Assembly (NCBI RefSeq): GCF_014199985.1
Contig: NZ_JACHOS010000016.1
Coordinates: forward strand, 83,190-147,189
Source of the DNA: Methylorubrum rhodesianum
GTDB lineage: Bacteria > Pseudomonadota > Alphaproteobacteria > Rhizobiales > Beijerinckiaceae
Direction: 5' to 3'
Length of the DNA: 64,000 nt
The notes beneath the pieces are model-generated. The model had not been told where the DNA came from. It was given only the letters and a program-made list of their open reading frames with translations, and searched no databases. Shown here piece by piece: positions 36,101 to 44,578 of the stretch (positions within the stretch are counted from its first letter, which is position 1; each line of letters opens with the position of its first letter). Both the position numbers and the translations under genes were made by a program.

Positions 36101-36380
36101 GATCGAGGCGAGCCGCCTGCGGCTGCGCCCGATCCTGATGACCTCGATGGCCTTCATCATGGGCGTGCTGCCGCTGGTGACCGCGACCGGGGCCGGAGCG
36201 GAGATGCGCAACGCCATGGGCGTCGCCGTGTTCTCCGGCATGATCGGCGTCACCGCCTTCGGCCTGTTCCTGACGCCGGTCTTCTACGTGCTCCTGCGCC
36301 GCCTGACCGGCAACAGGCCGCTCAAGCAGCATGGCGGCGCGGCGCAGGCGCATCCGGACGGCCTCGCCCGCGCCGCCTAG
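33189..36380 (+). CDS. RND multidrug efflux permease, HAE1 type
   Basis: A 1063-aa AcrB/MexF-type pump starting MNLSKFFIDRPIFAGVLSVL. The proton-relay motif GIVVDDAIVVVENVERNIE is near residues 402-420 and LSAKNAILIVEFARE is near 945-960. Its N-terminal FFIDRPIFA and overall layout resemble the MexF/TtgB-like HAE1 branch. It lies in the TetR-regulated unit with the adaptor at 31716; no outer-membrane factor follows. The 210-base gap between adaptor and pump is unusually long for such a pair and contains the 20-bp repeat. Substrate unknown. Confidence 0.95.
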   Translation: MNLSKFFIDRPIFAGVLSVLIFVGGLISLFAMPISEYPDVVPPSVVVRATFPGANPKVIIETVATPIEEQINGVEGMLYMSSQATTDGVMVLTVTFRLGTDPDKAQQLVQNRVSQAEPRLPAIVRQLGIVTVKSSPDLTMVVHLVSPNGRYDMTYLRNYAVLNIKDRLARLDGVGQVQLFGSGDYAMRIWLDPQRVAEHGLSAGDVVREIQAQNVEAAAGVIGASPAVPGLDLQLSLNAEGRLTSEEQFGDIVVKTGENGEITRLRDLARIELGASDYALRSLLDNKSAVAIPISQSPGSNAIRISDQVRQTMAEIKRTMPEGVDYQIVYDPTQFVRASIEAVIHTLLEAVALVVLVVILFLQTWRASIIPLLAVPVSIVGTFAVMHAFGFSINALSLFGLVLAIGIVVDDAIVVVENVERNIEAGLSPREASYQAMREVSGPIIAIALVLVAVFVPLAFISGLTGQFYKQFALTIAISTVISAINSLTLSPALSALLLKDHHAPKDRLTRVLDTLLGWFFRRFNRAFGRASDGYGRGVGAVVSRKGAMMVLYLALVGVTVVLFQRIPGGFVPGQDKQYLVGFAQLPDGATLDRTEDVIRRMSEIALKEPGVESAVAFPGLSINGFTNSSNSGIVFSTLKPFEERKSPSLSGAAIAQSLNRKYAAIPEAFIAMFPPPPVNGLGTIGGFKLQIEDRAGLGYEALNDATKAFMAKAAQAPELAGLFSSFQMNVPQLFADLDRTKARQLRIPVTDVFDTLQIYLGSLYVNDFNKFGRTYSVRVQADAPFRARSDDVGLLKVRAGSGEMVPLSALLRVRQTAGPERAMRYNGFLSADINAGAAPGFSSGQAQAAATRIAAETLPRGFAFEWTDLTYQEFIAGNSGIWVFPLALLLVFLVLAAQYESLTLPLAILMIVPMGLLAAMFGVWLSAGDNNVFTQIGLIVLVGLSAKNAILIVEFARELEFAGRTPLAAAIEASRLRLRPILMTSMAFIMGVLPLVTATGAGAEMRNAMGVAVFSGMIGVTAFGLFLTPVFYVLLRRLTGNRPLKQHGGAAQAHPDGLARAA

Positions 36381-36428
36381 CTCCGCAGGATCGAGACGGC
36401 CTTGCGCTCCGATCGAGCGGAGGCCGTC

Positions 36429-36908
36429 TCAGAAGCCGCTGCGCACGCGCAGATGCGTGTGGGTGTGGTTCGAGGCGAAGCCTTCCTCGTGCGAGTGCGC
36501 GGAGGTGTCCTCCACGACGGGAATCAGGTTGAGCGAGCCGTGCATGACGCCGCGCTCGAGGAACAGCCTCTCCGCATAGGACGACACGTCCCCGACGGGG
36601 CCGCGCATCAGCGTCACGTCGATCGAGGTCGAGTGATCGATCGGGATCGACAGGGAGGCGACCGCCTGGTCGTGACGGTCGAGACGTCCCTGCGGCACGC
36701 GCGCCGCGAGGTTCCGCACCGACTGGTCGATCGTGTAGCTGACGATGCCGAAGCACGGCGCCTCGGCCGGCGCTTCGGGACGCGCGGACAGGCCGCGCCG
36801 CACGAGGTCGCGGATGGCCTCCGACCGGCTCCCCGCGCCGGTGCTGTCCATGTAAGCGTCGAGCGCGGCGGCCAGCTCGTCATCGATGGCGATGGTCGTG
36901 CGCTGCAT
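36429..36908 (-). CDS. NikR-like regulator lacking the canonical nickel ligands
   Basis: A 159-aa protein with the NikR layout: ribbon-helix-helix (RTTIAIDDELAAALDAYMDSTGAGSRSEAIRDLVRRGL, residues 3-40), then an ACT-like domain (MRGPVGDVSSYAERLFLERGVMHGSLNLIP at 101-130). The numbering lines up with E. coli NikR, whose nickel ligands are His76, His87, His89 and Cys95. Here those positions are Leu76, Ser87, Pro89 and Ser95. The C-terminal tail instead carries AHSHEEG and HTHTH (residues 138-152). It may therefore sense another metal or use the tail. It is divergent from the stress protein gene; no nickel genes are nearby. NikR family membership is secure, nickel sensing is doubtful. Confidence 0.88.
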   Translation of the reverse strand: MQRTTIAIDDELAAALDAYMDSTGAGSRSEAIRDLVRRGLSARPEAPAEAPCFGIVSYTIDQSVRNLAARVPQGRLDRHDQAVASLSIPIDHSTSIDVTLMRGPVGDVSSYAERLFLERGVMHGSLNLIPVVEDTSAHSHEEGFASNHTHTHLRVRSGF

Positions 36909-37110
36909 GGATGACCTCCCCCTCTCGACGATGACTAGGCTGTCCTGCCGCCGGTTTCAAACGGGCGGCTCAGGCGTGAGACCGCCGCGACCTTCGCCTT
37001 CGCCCGAGCCGCAGCGGAGAAGCGATCGCCCTGCGCAGCCGAGCGCCCGGCCATCCGCCGGAACGGCCGCGGCGGGAAGCGCGCTCGCGGCGCGGAAGCC
37101 ATCGACCGCC

Positions 37111-37124
37111 TTGCGCTGGATCAA
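37111..37124 (+). promoter_or_regulatory. FNR-box-like site upstream of usp
   Basis: TTGCG-CTGG-ATCAA matches 8 of 10 positions of the FNR/Anr consensus TTGAT-N4-ATCAA, 70 bases before the stress protein start. An FNR-type regulator gene lies just downstream, so control by oxygen is plausible. Confidence 0.45.
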
Positions 37125-37193
37125 GGCACCCGCGCCGGGCGGCCGGCAAGGATGCTGCCGTCGAGCGGCTGGGGAAGCCCCAGGGAGGCGAGA

Positions 37194-38006
37194 ATGGCTT
37201 TTGCGAACATCCTGGTCTCGGTCGATCTCGACGGGGCCGCGCCCGACCGCATCCGGCTCGCCGCCGGCCTCGCGCAGCGCTTCGAGGCGACGCTCACCGG
37301 GGCGGCGGCCTGCAAGGTGCCGGCACCGGATTACGTACGCGACATCGGCGAGATCGACGACGCCGAGCCGCAATTCGAGGAGAAGGCCCGCGCCGCACTC
37401 GCTCGGGCACGGGAACTGTTCGACCGCTCCGTCGACCCGCCGCTGCGCCGCGACTGGCGCGAGGCCCTGGCCGGCCCGATCACCCATCTCGTCGAGCAGG
37501 CGCGGGCGGCCGACCTCCTCGTGGTGGGACGCCGCGGTCCCGAGGACGTCGCGCCCGGTGCCCTCGGCGTTCCGCCCGGCCCCGTCCTGATGGAGGCCGC
37601 CCGCCCGGTCCTCGTGCTCCCCCCGCGCATCGAGCGAGTCCGGGGTGCCCGGATCGTCGTGGCCTGGAAGGACGGCCGGGAAGCGCGCCGGGCCGTCTCG
37701 GCCGCCCTTCCCTTCATCCGAGAGGCGGATCAGGTCTTCGTCGTCAGCACCGGCGAGGGCGCGCGCTACGAGGGGGCGGAGGATGTCGCCGACCACCTCG
37801 CCCGCCACGGCGCCTCCGTGACGACGCACCTGCTGCGCACCGTCGTGAGCGACGCCGACGAACTCCTGCGCTTCGCCCTGAAGCAGGAGGCCGACCTGAT
37901 CGTGATGGGCGCCTACGGCCATACCCGCCTGCGCGAGTGGCTGTTCGGCGGCGTCACCCACGAGATGCTGCGAACCAGCCCCCTCCCCTGCCTGATGTGT
38001 CACTGA
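37194..38006 (+). CDS. Universal stress protein, two USP domains
   Basis: A 270-aa UspA-family protein. The first domain (ANILVSVDLDGAAPDRIRLAAGLAQRFEATLTGAAA... DLLVVGRRGPED) is followed by a second (ARIVVAWKDGREARRAVSAALPFI... DLIVMGAYGHTRLREWLFGGVTHEML). The nucleotide-binding loop GxxGHxxxxxxxxGG is kept only in domain two. It ends CLMCH. ATG at 37194 follows GGGAGGCG and replaces an earlier in-frame ATG at 37152. The stop overlaps the cytochrome c start (TGATG at 38004-38008), so the pair is coupled. Such proteins beside FNR-type regulators are commonly low-oxygen induced. Confidence 0.93.
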   Translation: MAFANILVSVDLDGAAPDRIRLAAGLAQRFEATLTGAAACKVPAPDYVRDIGEIDDAEPQFEEKARAALARARELFDRSVDPPLRRDWREALAGPITHLVEQARAADLLVVGRRGPEDVAPGALGVPPGPVLMEAARPVLVLPPRIERVRGARIVVAWKDGREARRAVSAALPFIREADQVFVVSTGEGARYEGAEDVADHLARHGASVTTHLLRTVVSDADELLRFALKQEADLIVMGAYGHTRLREWLFGGVTHEMLRTSPLPCLMCH

Positions 38007-38332
38007 TGCGCGTTCCGACGGCCCTCCCGATCCTCGCCCTCCTGCTGGTCGCCCTGCCGGCCGCCGCCCAGGCTCTCGATGCCCGCGCCCAGCGCGGCGA
38101 GACCATCGCGCGGACGAACTGCGCCCGCTGTCACGCGATCGGCCGCATCGGCGCGAGCCCCCTGGCGGAAGCGCCTCCGTTCCGTGACCTGCACACCCGA
38201 TACCCGGTCACGGATCTTGCCGAGGCGCTGGCCGAGGGCATCACCACCGGCCACCCGGCGATGCCGGAATTCCGGCTCGATCCCGACGAGGCCCAGGCCC
38301 TGATCGCCTACCTTCAGAGCCTGGAACGCTGA
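38006..38332 (+). CDS. Class I cytochrome c, exported
   Basis: A 108-aa small c-type cytochrome. It has a signal peptide (residues 1-23, LPAAAQA), the haem-binding motif CARCH near residues 39-43, and an axial Met in HPAMPEF near residues 80-86. Starts by overlap with the stress protein stop and ends six bases before the convergent FNR-type gene. It would carry electrons in the periplasm; the partner oxidase or reductase is not identified, and cytochrome bd, the nearest oxidase, takes electrons from quinol rather than from cytochrome c. Confidence 0.9.
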   Translation: MRVPTALPILALLLVALPAAAQALDARAQRGETIARTNCARCHAIGRIGASPLAEAPPFRDLHTRYPVTDLAEALAEGITTGHPAMPEFRLDPDEAQALIAYLQSLER

Positions 38333-38338
38333 GGCATC

Positions 38339-39091
38339 TCAGCTTGCCGCCAGATGCTCGAGCCGCGCGGGATCCGTCAGGCGCACCCCGCCGGGCACGA
38401 TCAGGATCGCCTTCTCCCGGTCGAGCCGGGTCAGCATCCGGCTCACCGTCTCGATGGTGAGGCCGAGATGGTCGGCGATGTCCTGCCGGCCCATCGGCAG
38501 CTCGACGGTGACGGATTCGTGCCCGATGCGGCCGTAGCGCGCGCGCAGGCCCAGCAGGAAGCTCGCCACCTTCTCCTCGGCGGTGCGCCGGCCGAGCAGC
38601 ATCATGTGATCCTGTGCCAGCGTCAGCTCGTGGCCGGCCCGCTCGTAGAGGCGCTGCAGCAGGTGCGGGGTCTGCGCGACGAGACCGGCGAAGGCGCGCC
38701 GCTCGAACCGGCAGAGCATCGTCGGCGCCAGCGCCTCGGCGGTGACGGTGAAGCGCTCGGGCAGAGCGAGACCGAGGAAGTCACCGACCAGGGCAAAGCC
38801 CATCACCTGCCGCCGCCCGTCCGGCAGGAGCCGCGACAGGCGCAAACTCCCCTCGGTGACGTTGTAGACGGCGCCCGCCCGGTCGTCCTGCTGGAACAGG
38901 GCCTGGCGCGGATCGAGATGGACCTGCTGGCTCAGCGCCTCCAGTCCGGCGAGTTCCTCGCGCGTGAGCGCCGCGCAGACGCTGACGAGGCGGACCTTGC
39001 AAGCGGCGCAGCCGCCTTCCGCCCGGTCATGGGCGCAGGCATGCCCGGCTGAAGCCGTTCCGACACCGGCGCTCTCGGCAGAGTCTTGCAT
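38339..39091 (-). CDS. FNR-type oxygen-sensing transcriptional regulator
   Basis: A 250-aa Crp/Fnr regulator. Cysteines 28, 31 and 39 (CAACKVRLVSVC) plus Cys127 (MLCRF) fit the four-Cys iron-sulfur cluster of FNR/FnrN/Anr proteins; an extra Cys19 lies before them. The cyclic-nucleotide-like domain spans ~45-165 and the helix-turn-helix DIADHLGLTIETVSRML at 204-220 has Glu214, Ser217 and Arg218, which read TTGAT half-sites. FNR-box-like sequences lie before usp (37111) and in the cydDC/cydAB gap (42847), making these its likely targets. ATG at 39091. Confidence 0.93.
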   Translation of the reverse strand: MQDSAESAGVGTASAGHACAHDRAEGGCAACKVRLVSVCAALTREELAGLEALSQQVHLDPRQALFQQDDRAGAVYNVTEGSLRLSRLLPDGRRQVMGFALVGDFLGLALPERFTVTAEALAPTMLCRFERRAFAGLVAQTPHLLQRLYERAGHELTLAQDHMMLLGRRTAEEKVASFLLGLRARYGRIGHESVTVELPMGRQDIADHLGLTIETVSRMLTRLDREKAILIVPGGVRLTDPARLEHLAAS

Positions 39092-39540
39092 CGGAGACCT
39101 CCCGTCCGCAACGCGCTCAGACCGATCAATAGCCTGGGCCTGCGCCGCTTGTGAAGTCGAAACCGGAGCGTACCGGATCGCGCCGATGATGATGGACGAT
39201 CAGGCCGCCGCGTTACGACGACGGGTGCCGGGTCTTTCTGCCGGACAGCCATTTCCGTGTTCGCGTTGCTATCCTGACATCTTCACCGATCTTGGTCGCA
39301 TCGAATGACTCGGAAGATCACCGCCGGGCCCGCGTCTGCGGCCCCATCCAAGGCTTCATCGCGACGGCCGGCAACGGCCCTATCGGCCCAGAAGGCTCCA
39401 TTTCGGCAGGCGCCTTGCTCGACGCGCCGCCCGGTTCGGATGCCGGCTCGCGCGGGTGGCCGTCACGGGGCTGCGCCGAGACCCGACGCGCGAGCGGCTT
39501 GCCCGAACAGGATGGCGGGCGCGATCCGGCGGGAGATCCC
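39092..39540. other. Intergenic region upstream of the FNR-type gene
   Basis: 449 bases between the start of the FNR-type gene and the end of cydC. It should hold the FNR gene promoter and the cydC transcript end. No gene, clear FNR box or terminator with T tract was recognised. Confidence 0.45.
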
Positions 39541-41166
39541 TCACTCCAGCCCGAGCGCGATCCGGCGTCCGGGCAGCCCGAGATCGGGGCGGTGGCTCGT
39601 CAGCACGACGACGCGCTCGCGCCAGCGGGCGAGCAGACGCCCGAGGATGCGCGCCGCCTGATCGTCGCCGAGATGCTCGGCCGGCTCGTCGAGCAGGATG
39701 ACGGGGGCCGGGCTCAAGAGCGCGCGGGCGAGCGTGAGGCGCTGGGCCTCGCCGAGCGAGAGGCCGCCCTCGGCGATCCAGGCATCGAGCCCGCCGCCCG
39801 CGCGGATGCGGGCATCGAGTTCGACCGCCTCGAGCGCCTCCCAGAGCTGCGCGTCGGTTGCGCCCGGCGCGAACAGGTTCTCGCGCACGGTGTCGGACAG
39901 GATCGCGGCATCGTGCAGGCCGAGATGCGTCAGCGCCCGCCGCTCGGCCGCCGGGCGGAGCAGGCCGCCGAGGCGGACCGCCTCTCCGGGCCGCTCGCTG
40001 TTCCAGCCGGCGAGCGCCTTCAGCAGGGTGGTCTTGCCGCAGCCGCTCGCGCCGACGAGGGTCAGCGGCGTGCCGGGCACGACCGCGAGATCAGGCACCG
40101 GGCCGAGATCGCGCCCGTCCGGCGTCCGCAGCCGCAGACCGTGCAGGGTCAGGGCGCCGGGGGCCGGACCGGACCGGGGGCTCGGCTCGGCGCCGGCGCC
40201 ATCCTCGAGGTCGAGGGAGGGGCGGGCGAGGCGGGCGCGGACGGAACCGAGCAGCGCCCGCGGCAGGGACAGGACCGGCTCGGCCAGCGCGAGCCAGGCG
40301 AAGGCCAGGAAGGCGGCGGGCAGGAGCGCGGTGCCGCGGGCGCCCGCGCTCCAGGCACCGAGCAGCACGGCCAGGGCGATGGCCGGGCCGGCAAGCGCCA
40401 GCACAGCCTCGAACCGGGCGAGCGTCCGCCGTCCGCAGGCCGCCTCGCGCTCCGCATCGCGCAGCGGGTCGAGGGCGATCCGCACGGCCGCGCCGCGGCG
40501 CCCCTCGGCGTCGAGGGGCACGGCGCCCGTCAGCGCGCTTCCGAGATCGGCGGCGGCGGCGCGGCGCGCGTGGCGGATCCACGTCTCGGTCGTCCTGAGC
40601 CGCCGGATCGTGCTCCGGGCGAAGAGGGCTCCGGCGAGGGCGAGTACGGCGACGGCGGGGAGCGCGAGCGGCGCGATGTAGGCCGTGAGCAGCGTGAGTC
40701 CGATGAGCGCCGCGCCGGTCGTCGCGGCGGGGAAGCCGACGCGCAGCCGGGCGTAATCGACGTCAGCCACGTCGTCGATGAAGTCGGCGAGCCGCTCCGG
40801 GCGTCCGAGCTGCCAGCCGCTGCCGCGGCTCTCCGGCGCCCGCGCCAGGGCCGCGAACAGGCCGGCGCGGCGGCGGACCTGATCGGTCAGCGCCGCGCGG
40901 TGGCCGGCCATGCGCTCGCCGTAGCGCGCACCGGTGCGCAGCAGCGCGAACAGGCGCACCAGGGCGGCGGGGTGGTGGAAGTTGAAGGCGAAGGCCGCCG
41001 GTCCGGCACCGGCCAGGGCGACCGCCGCCAGGAAGCTGACGGCGGTGCCGGCGAGGGCCAGATTCGCGGCCAGCGCCAGCGCCGCCAGGGCGAAGGCGAG
41101 GCGCCAAGCCCGGGTGGTTTCGGCCTGGGGCGAGCCGGCGGGATTGAGGTCGGAGCGGGTGCGCAT
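39541..41166 (-). CDS. cydC: Cytochrome bd assembly ABC transporter CydC
   Basis: A 541-aa fused membrane-ATPase half transporter. It has about six membrane helices in residues ~20-300, Walker A GASGCGKTTLLKAL, ABC signature LSLGEAQRLTLARALL and Walker B VILLDEP. Its ATG overlaps the cydD stop (TGATG at 41164-41168), so the two are coupled. CydDC exports cysteine/glutathione and is needed for mature cytochrome bd. Position next to cydABX supports the assignment; being the downstream partner with the shorter sequence, it is CydC rather than CydD. Confidence 0.92.
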   Translation of the reverse strand: MRTRSDLNPAGSPQAETTRAWRLAFALAALALAANLALAGTAVSFLAAVALAGAGPAAFAFNFHHPAALVRLFALLRTGARYGERMAGHRAALTDQVRRRAGLFAALARAPESRGSGWQLGRPERLADFIDDVADVDYARLRVGFPAATTGAALIGLTLLTAYIAPLALPAVAVLALAGALFARSTIRRLRTTETWIRHARRAAAADLGSALTGAVPLDAEGRRGAAVRIALDPLRDAEREAACGRRTLARFEAVLALAGPAIALAVLLGAWSAGARGTALLPAAFLAFAWLALAEPVLSLPRALLGSVRARLARPSLDLEDGAGAEPSPRSGPAPGALTLHGLRLRTPDGRDLGPVPDLAVVPGTPLTLVGASGCGKTTLLKALAGWNSERPGEAVRLGGLLRPAAERRALTHLGLHDAAILSDTVRENLFAPGATDAQLWEALEAVELDARIRAGGGLDAWIAEGGLSLGEAQRLTLARALLSPAPVILLDEPAEHLGDDQAARILGRLLARWRERVVVLTSHRPDLGLPGRRIALGLE

Positions 41167-42812
41167 CACGCGGCCTGCCTCTCGGAACGGGTGGCGCCGA
41201 GGGCGATGCGCCGGTCGGCCATCGCCACCAGGGCGGGATCGTGGGTCGCGACCACGATGAGGCGGGTGCGGGCGGCCCAGGCCAGGGCGTGGCGCACCCG
41301 GGCGGCGTTCGCGGGATCGAGCTTGGCGGTGGGCTCGTCGCAGAAGGCGATGCACGGCCGCAGCAGCAGGCGCGCGACGGCGACGCGGACCCGCTGACCG
41401 CCGGAGAGGTTTTCGGCGCCCGCCCGCACGGGGGCGTCGAGGCCGCCGGGCCAGTGCGGATCATCGCTCAGGCCGAGGGTCGCGGCGGCGGCCGCCACGG
41501 CCTCCGGCGTCGCAGGCGCGCCGTCCGCGATCGCCGCGCCGAGCGTGCCGGCCGGGATCGGCGTGTCGAGGGAGACCCAGGTCGCCGGCAGACCCTGTCC
41601 GGGCCGGCGGACGGCGCCGGCGAGCGGTGCCTCAACGCCGGCCAGAACCCGCAGCAGCGTCGACTTGCCGGCCCCGCTCGGCCCGGTCAGCGCGACGAGG
41701 CCGGTCTCCGGCAGATCGAAATCGGCGACGGGGCCGGCATGGGGCAGGACGAGGCCGCGGGCGCCCGGCGCCGCCGGAACCACGCCGCGTTCCGGTGTCT
41801 CCCGCGCCGCGTCCTCCGCGAAGGCCCAGGCGAGCGCCTCGGCGGCGGCCTCGCCCTCCGCCTTGGCGTGGTAGAGTTCGGCGTAGCGACGGAACGGCAG
41901 GAAATATTCGGGGGCGAGCAGCAGGATCAGCAGGCTCTGCCACAGCGCCAGATGCGCAAAACCCGGCACCTCGGCGAGGCCGAGATGGCCGAGCCCGAGG
42001 AACACCGCCAGGATCGCGATGGCGAGCGAGGCGAAGAAGTCGAGCACGCCCGCGTTCAGAAAGGCCACCGCCAGCACGCCCATGGTTCCGTCGGCGTAGG
42101 CCTTGAGCCGCCGGTCGAGCTTGGCCGTCTCGCGCGGCAGGCCGTGGGCGGCCAGAATCGTCGGCAGCGCCCGCACACGGTCGGCAAACTGAGTCGCGAG
42201 CCGTCCGAGCGCCGCCTCCTGCGCCGCGGCCCGATCACGGATCATGCCGCCGACGAGGGCGAAGAACACGATCATCACCGGTGTGGCGAGGAGCAGCGCC
42301 AGGGCCGCCTGCCAGGACACCAGGGCGACCGCACCCGCGGTCAGCACCGGCCCGAGTCCCATCATCCGCCGCGCGGCGGCGTGGCCGACGACGAGCCGGG
42401 CAAGCGCGCCGGGATGCCGTTGCAGGCCGGCGATCACCGCGCCGCGCGGCAGGTCGGCGGCGGCGCGGGCCGGCATGCCCGCGAGCCGCGCCTCGGCGGC
42501 ATCGAGCAGCGCGGCGGCGACCTCCGCCTCCAGGGCGGCGCTGCGCGCCTCGATCAGGCTCCCGAGCCCGGCGCCCGCGAGCAGGCAGGCCCCGGCGAGG
42601 CCGAGCGCGATCCCGTCGAGCCCTCCCGTCTCGATCAGCGCGCCCGCGAGCCGCGCCAGCGCCACGGCGAGCCCGAGCGTCGCGGCGCAACGGAGCGCCT
42701 GGAGGACGTGCAGACGCGACAGGCCGGCCCGCGCCGCCCCGCGGGCGAGGGTGAGCGCCGCGGGCGCGAGGGTGGCGCGGCGGGATCGGGCGCGGGGGGA
42801 TCGTCGGGTCAT
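41166..42812 (-). CDS. cydD: Cytochrome bd assembly ABC transporter CydD
   Basis: A 548-aa half transporter: six membrane helices over residues ~30-300, Walker A GPSGAGKSTLLRVL, signature LSGGQRVRVAVARLLL and Walker B CIAFCDEP. ATG at 42812 (MTRRSPRARS) is preceded by AAGGCGG; the open frame continues upstream into cydA antisense and is ignored. It forms a coupled pair with cydC and diverges from cydA across 99 bases carrying an FNR-like box. Together CydDC keeps the periplasm reduced for cytochrome bd haem insertion. Confidence 0.92.
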   Translation of the reverse strand: MTRRSPRARSRRATLAPAALTLARGAARAGLSRLHVLQALRCAATLGLAVALARLAGALIETGGLDGIALGLAGACLLAGAGLGSLIEARSAALEAEVAAALLDAAEARLAGMPARAAADLPRGAVIAGLQRHPGALARLVVGHAAARRMMGLGPVLTAGAVALVSWQAALALLLATPVMIVFFALVGGMIRDRAAAQEAALGRLATQFADRVRALPTILAAHGLPRETAKLDRRLKAYADGTMGVLAVAFLNAGVLDFFASLAIAILAVFLGLGHLGLAEVPGFAHLALWQSLLILLLAPEYFLPFRRYAELYHAKAEGEAAAEALAWAFAEDAARETPERGVVPAAPGARGLVLPHAGPVADFDLPETGLVALTGPSGAGKSTLLRVLAGVEAPLAGAVRRPGQGLPATWVSLDTPIPAGTLGAAIADGAPATPEAVAAAAATLGLSDDPHWPGGLDAPVRAGAENLSGGQRVRVAVARLLLRPCIAFCDEPTAKLDPANAARVRHALAWAARTRLIVVATHDPALVAMADRRIALGATRSERQAA

Positions 42813-42846
42813 GCCGCCTTGTGCGGCGGGGGCGGCGAGCGCGGCC

Positions 42847-42860
42847 TTGATCTGCGTCAA
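42847..42860. promoter_or_regulatory. FNR box in the cydDC/cydAB divergent promoter
   Basis: TTGAT-CTGC-GTCAA fits the TTGAT-N4-ATCAA consensus at 9 of 10 positions. Its centre is about 58 bases before the cydA start and 41 bases before the cydD start, so one site could activate both transcripts under low oxygen. Confidence 0.7.
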
Positions 42861-42911
42861 GGATCGCCAAGCGCGGCGGCGCGAGAGGCAGCGTCGGACA
42901 AGGAGCCTCCC

Positions 42912-44501
42912 ATGACCGATCCGCTGCTCGTCGATCTGTCGCGCCTGCAATTCGCGCTGACGGCGATGTACCACTTCCTGTTCGTGCCGCTGACGCTCGG
43001 ACTCTCGATTCTCGTCGCCATGATGGAGACGGTCTACGTCATGACGCGCCGCAAGATCTGGCGCGACATGACCAAGTTCTGGGGCCTCCTGTTCGGAATC
43101 AACTTCGCGCTGGGGGTCGCCACCGGCCTGACCATGGAGTTCCAGTTCGGCATGAACTGGGCCTACTACTCGCACTATGTCGGCGACGTGTTCGGGGCCC
43201 CGCTCGCCATCGAGGGCCTGATGGCCTTCTTCCTGGAGGCGACCTTCGTCGGGCTGTTCTTCTTCGGCTGGGACAAGCTTTCGGCGCTCGCCCACTGCAT
43301 CGTCACGTGGCTGATGGCGCTCGGCACCAATTTCTCCGCGCTCTGGATCCTGATCGCCAACGGCTGGATGCAGAACCCGGTCGGCTCCCTGTTCAACCCC
43401 GACACGATGCGCATGGAGGTGACCGACTTCGCCGCCGTGATCCTCAATCCGGTGGCGCAGGCGAAGTTCGTCCACACGGTCTCGGCCGGCTATGTCTGCG
43501 GTGCGGTGTTCGTGCTCGGCGTCTCCGCCTTCTACATCCTGCGCGGGCGGCATCTCGAACTCGCCAAGCGCTCGTTCGCCATCGCGGCGGCCTTCGGGCT
43601 GGCCTCGGCGCTCAGCGTCGTCGTGCTCGGCGACGAGAGCGGCTACGCCGTCACCGACCACCAGAAGATGAAGCTCGCCGCCATGGAGGCGATGTGGCAC
43701 ACGGAGCCCGCGCCCGCCGCCTTCACGGCGATCGGCGTCCCGGATCTGGAGAGCCGCACCACCCGCTACGCGCTCCACATCCCCTACGCGATGGGCCTGA
43801 TCGGCACCCGCTCGCTGACGACCGAGATCCCCGGCATCACCGAACTGGTCGCGCACGCCAAGGACCGCATCCGCAACGGGCTCGTCGCCTACGCCGCGCT
43901 GGAGCGGATCAAGGCCGACCGCACGGATGAGGCGGCCCGCGCCGAGTTCGCCCGGACGCAAGCTGATCTCGGCTACGCGCAGCTCCTCAAACCGCTGATC
44001 GGCGATCCACGGACGGCGACCGACGCGGATATCGACCGGGCGGCGTGGTCCACCGTGCCGCACGTGCCCTCACTGTTCTTCACCTTCCGGGCGATGGTGG
44101 CGTGCGGCTTCCTGCTGATCGCCCTGTTCGGGGCGGCGCTCTGGTACACCGCCCGCGAGGCCGAGGCGCCGCGCTGGCTGTTCCGGGCCGCGCTCTTCGC
44201 CCTGCCGCTGCCCTGGATCGCGATCGAGTTCGGCTGGTTCGTCGCCGAGTTCGGCCGCCAGCCCTGGATCATCGAGGGCGTTCTGCCGACCGCGCTCGCG
44301 ACCTCCGAACTCGGCATTCCCTCGCTCATCACCACCATCGTCGGTTTCACCCTGGTCTACGGCGTGCTCGCGGTGATCGAGGTGCAGCTGATGCTGCGCG
44401 CCATCGCCAAGGGGCCGGAGACCCTGGCCGAGGATCCCGCCGCGCTCTTTCCCGGCGCCGGCACGAACCGGAACGAGGCCGGCCTCGTCGCCGCCGAGTA
44501 G
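42912..44501 (+). CDS. cydA: Cytochrome bd ubiquinol oxidase subunit I
   Basis: A 529-aa quinol oxidase subunit with haems b558, b595 and d in the inner membrane. The N-terminal RLQFALTAMYHFLFVPLTLG carries the haem-b595/d ligand His near residue 20. FLEATFVGLFFFGW has the conserved Glu residues, and KFVHTVSAGYV holds the b558 His. The Q-loop region looks short, which suggests the cyanide-insensitive (CIO) subtype, but I did not align it. Start at 42912 after AAGGAGCC. cydB begins 77 bases downstream, and cydX follows cydB. Expression is probably FNR-controlled. Confidence 0.95.
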   Translation: MTDPLLVDLSRLQFALTAMYHFLFVPLTLGLSILVAMMETVYVMTRRKIWRDMTKFWGLLFGINFALGVATGLTMEFQFGMNWAYYSHYVGDVFGAPLAIEGLMAFFLEATFVGLFFFGWDKLSALAHCIVTWLMALGTNFSALWILIANGWMQNPVGSLFNPDTMRMEVTDFAAVILNPVAQAKFVHTVSAGYVCGAVFVLGVSAFYILRGRHLELAKRSFAIAAAFGLASALSVVVLGDESGYAVTDHQKMKLAAMEAMWHTEPAPAAFTAIGVPDLESRTTRYALHIPYAMGLIGTRSLTTEIPGITELVAHAKDRIRNGLVAYAALERIKADRTDEAARAEFARTQADLGYAQLLKPLIGDPRTATDADIDRAAWSTVPHVPSLFFTFRAMVACGFLLIALFGAALWYTAREAEAPRWLFRAALFALPLPWIAIEFGWFVAEFGRQPWIIEGVLPTALATSELGIPSLITTIVGFTLVYGVLAVIEVQLMLRAIAKGPETLAEDPAALFPGAGTNRNEAGLVAAE

Positions 44502-44578
44502 CCCTTCCTCCCTTCGCTCCCTGCCGGCGCCGACGGAGACCGCCGTCGCGCCGGCCCCTCCCCCGAGGAGTTCCCTCC

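Noticed and set aside
41241..42911. Plus-strand frame extending cydA upstream through cydD
   Set aside because: It would be antisense to the well-supported CydD; the cydA start at 42912 has a good ribosome-binding site and begins the conserved protein.
42813..44063. Minus-strand extension of cydD over cydA
   Set aside because: Antisense to conserved CydA; the CydD domain begins after the ATG at 42812.
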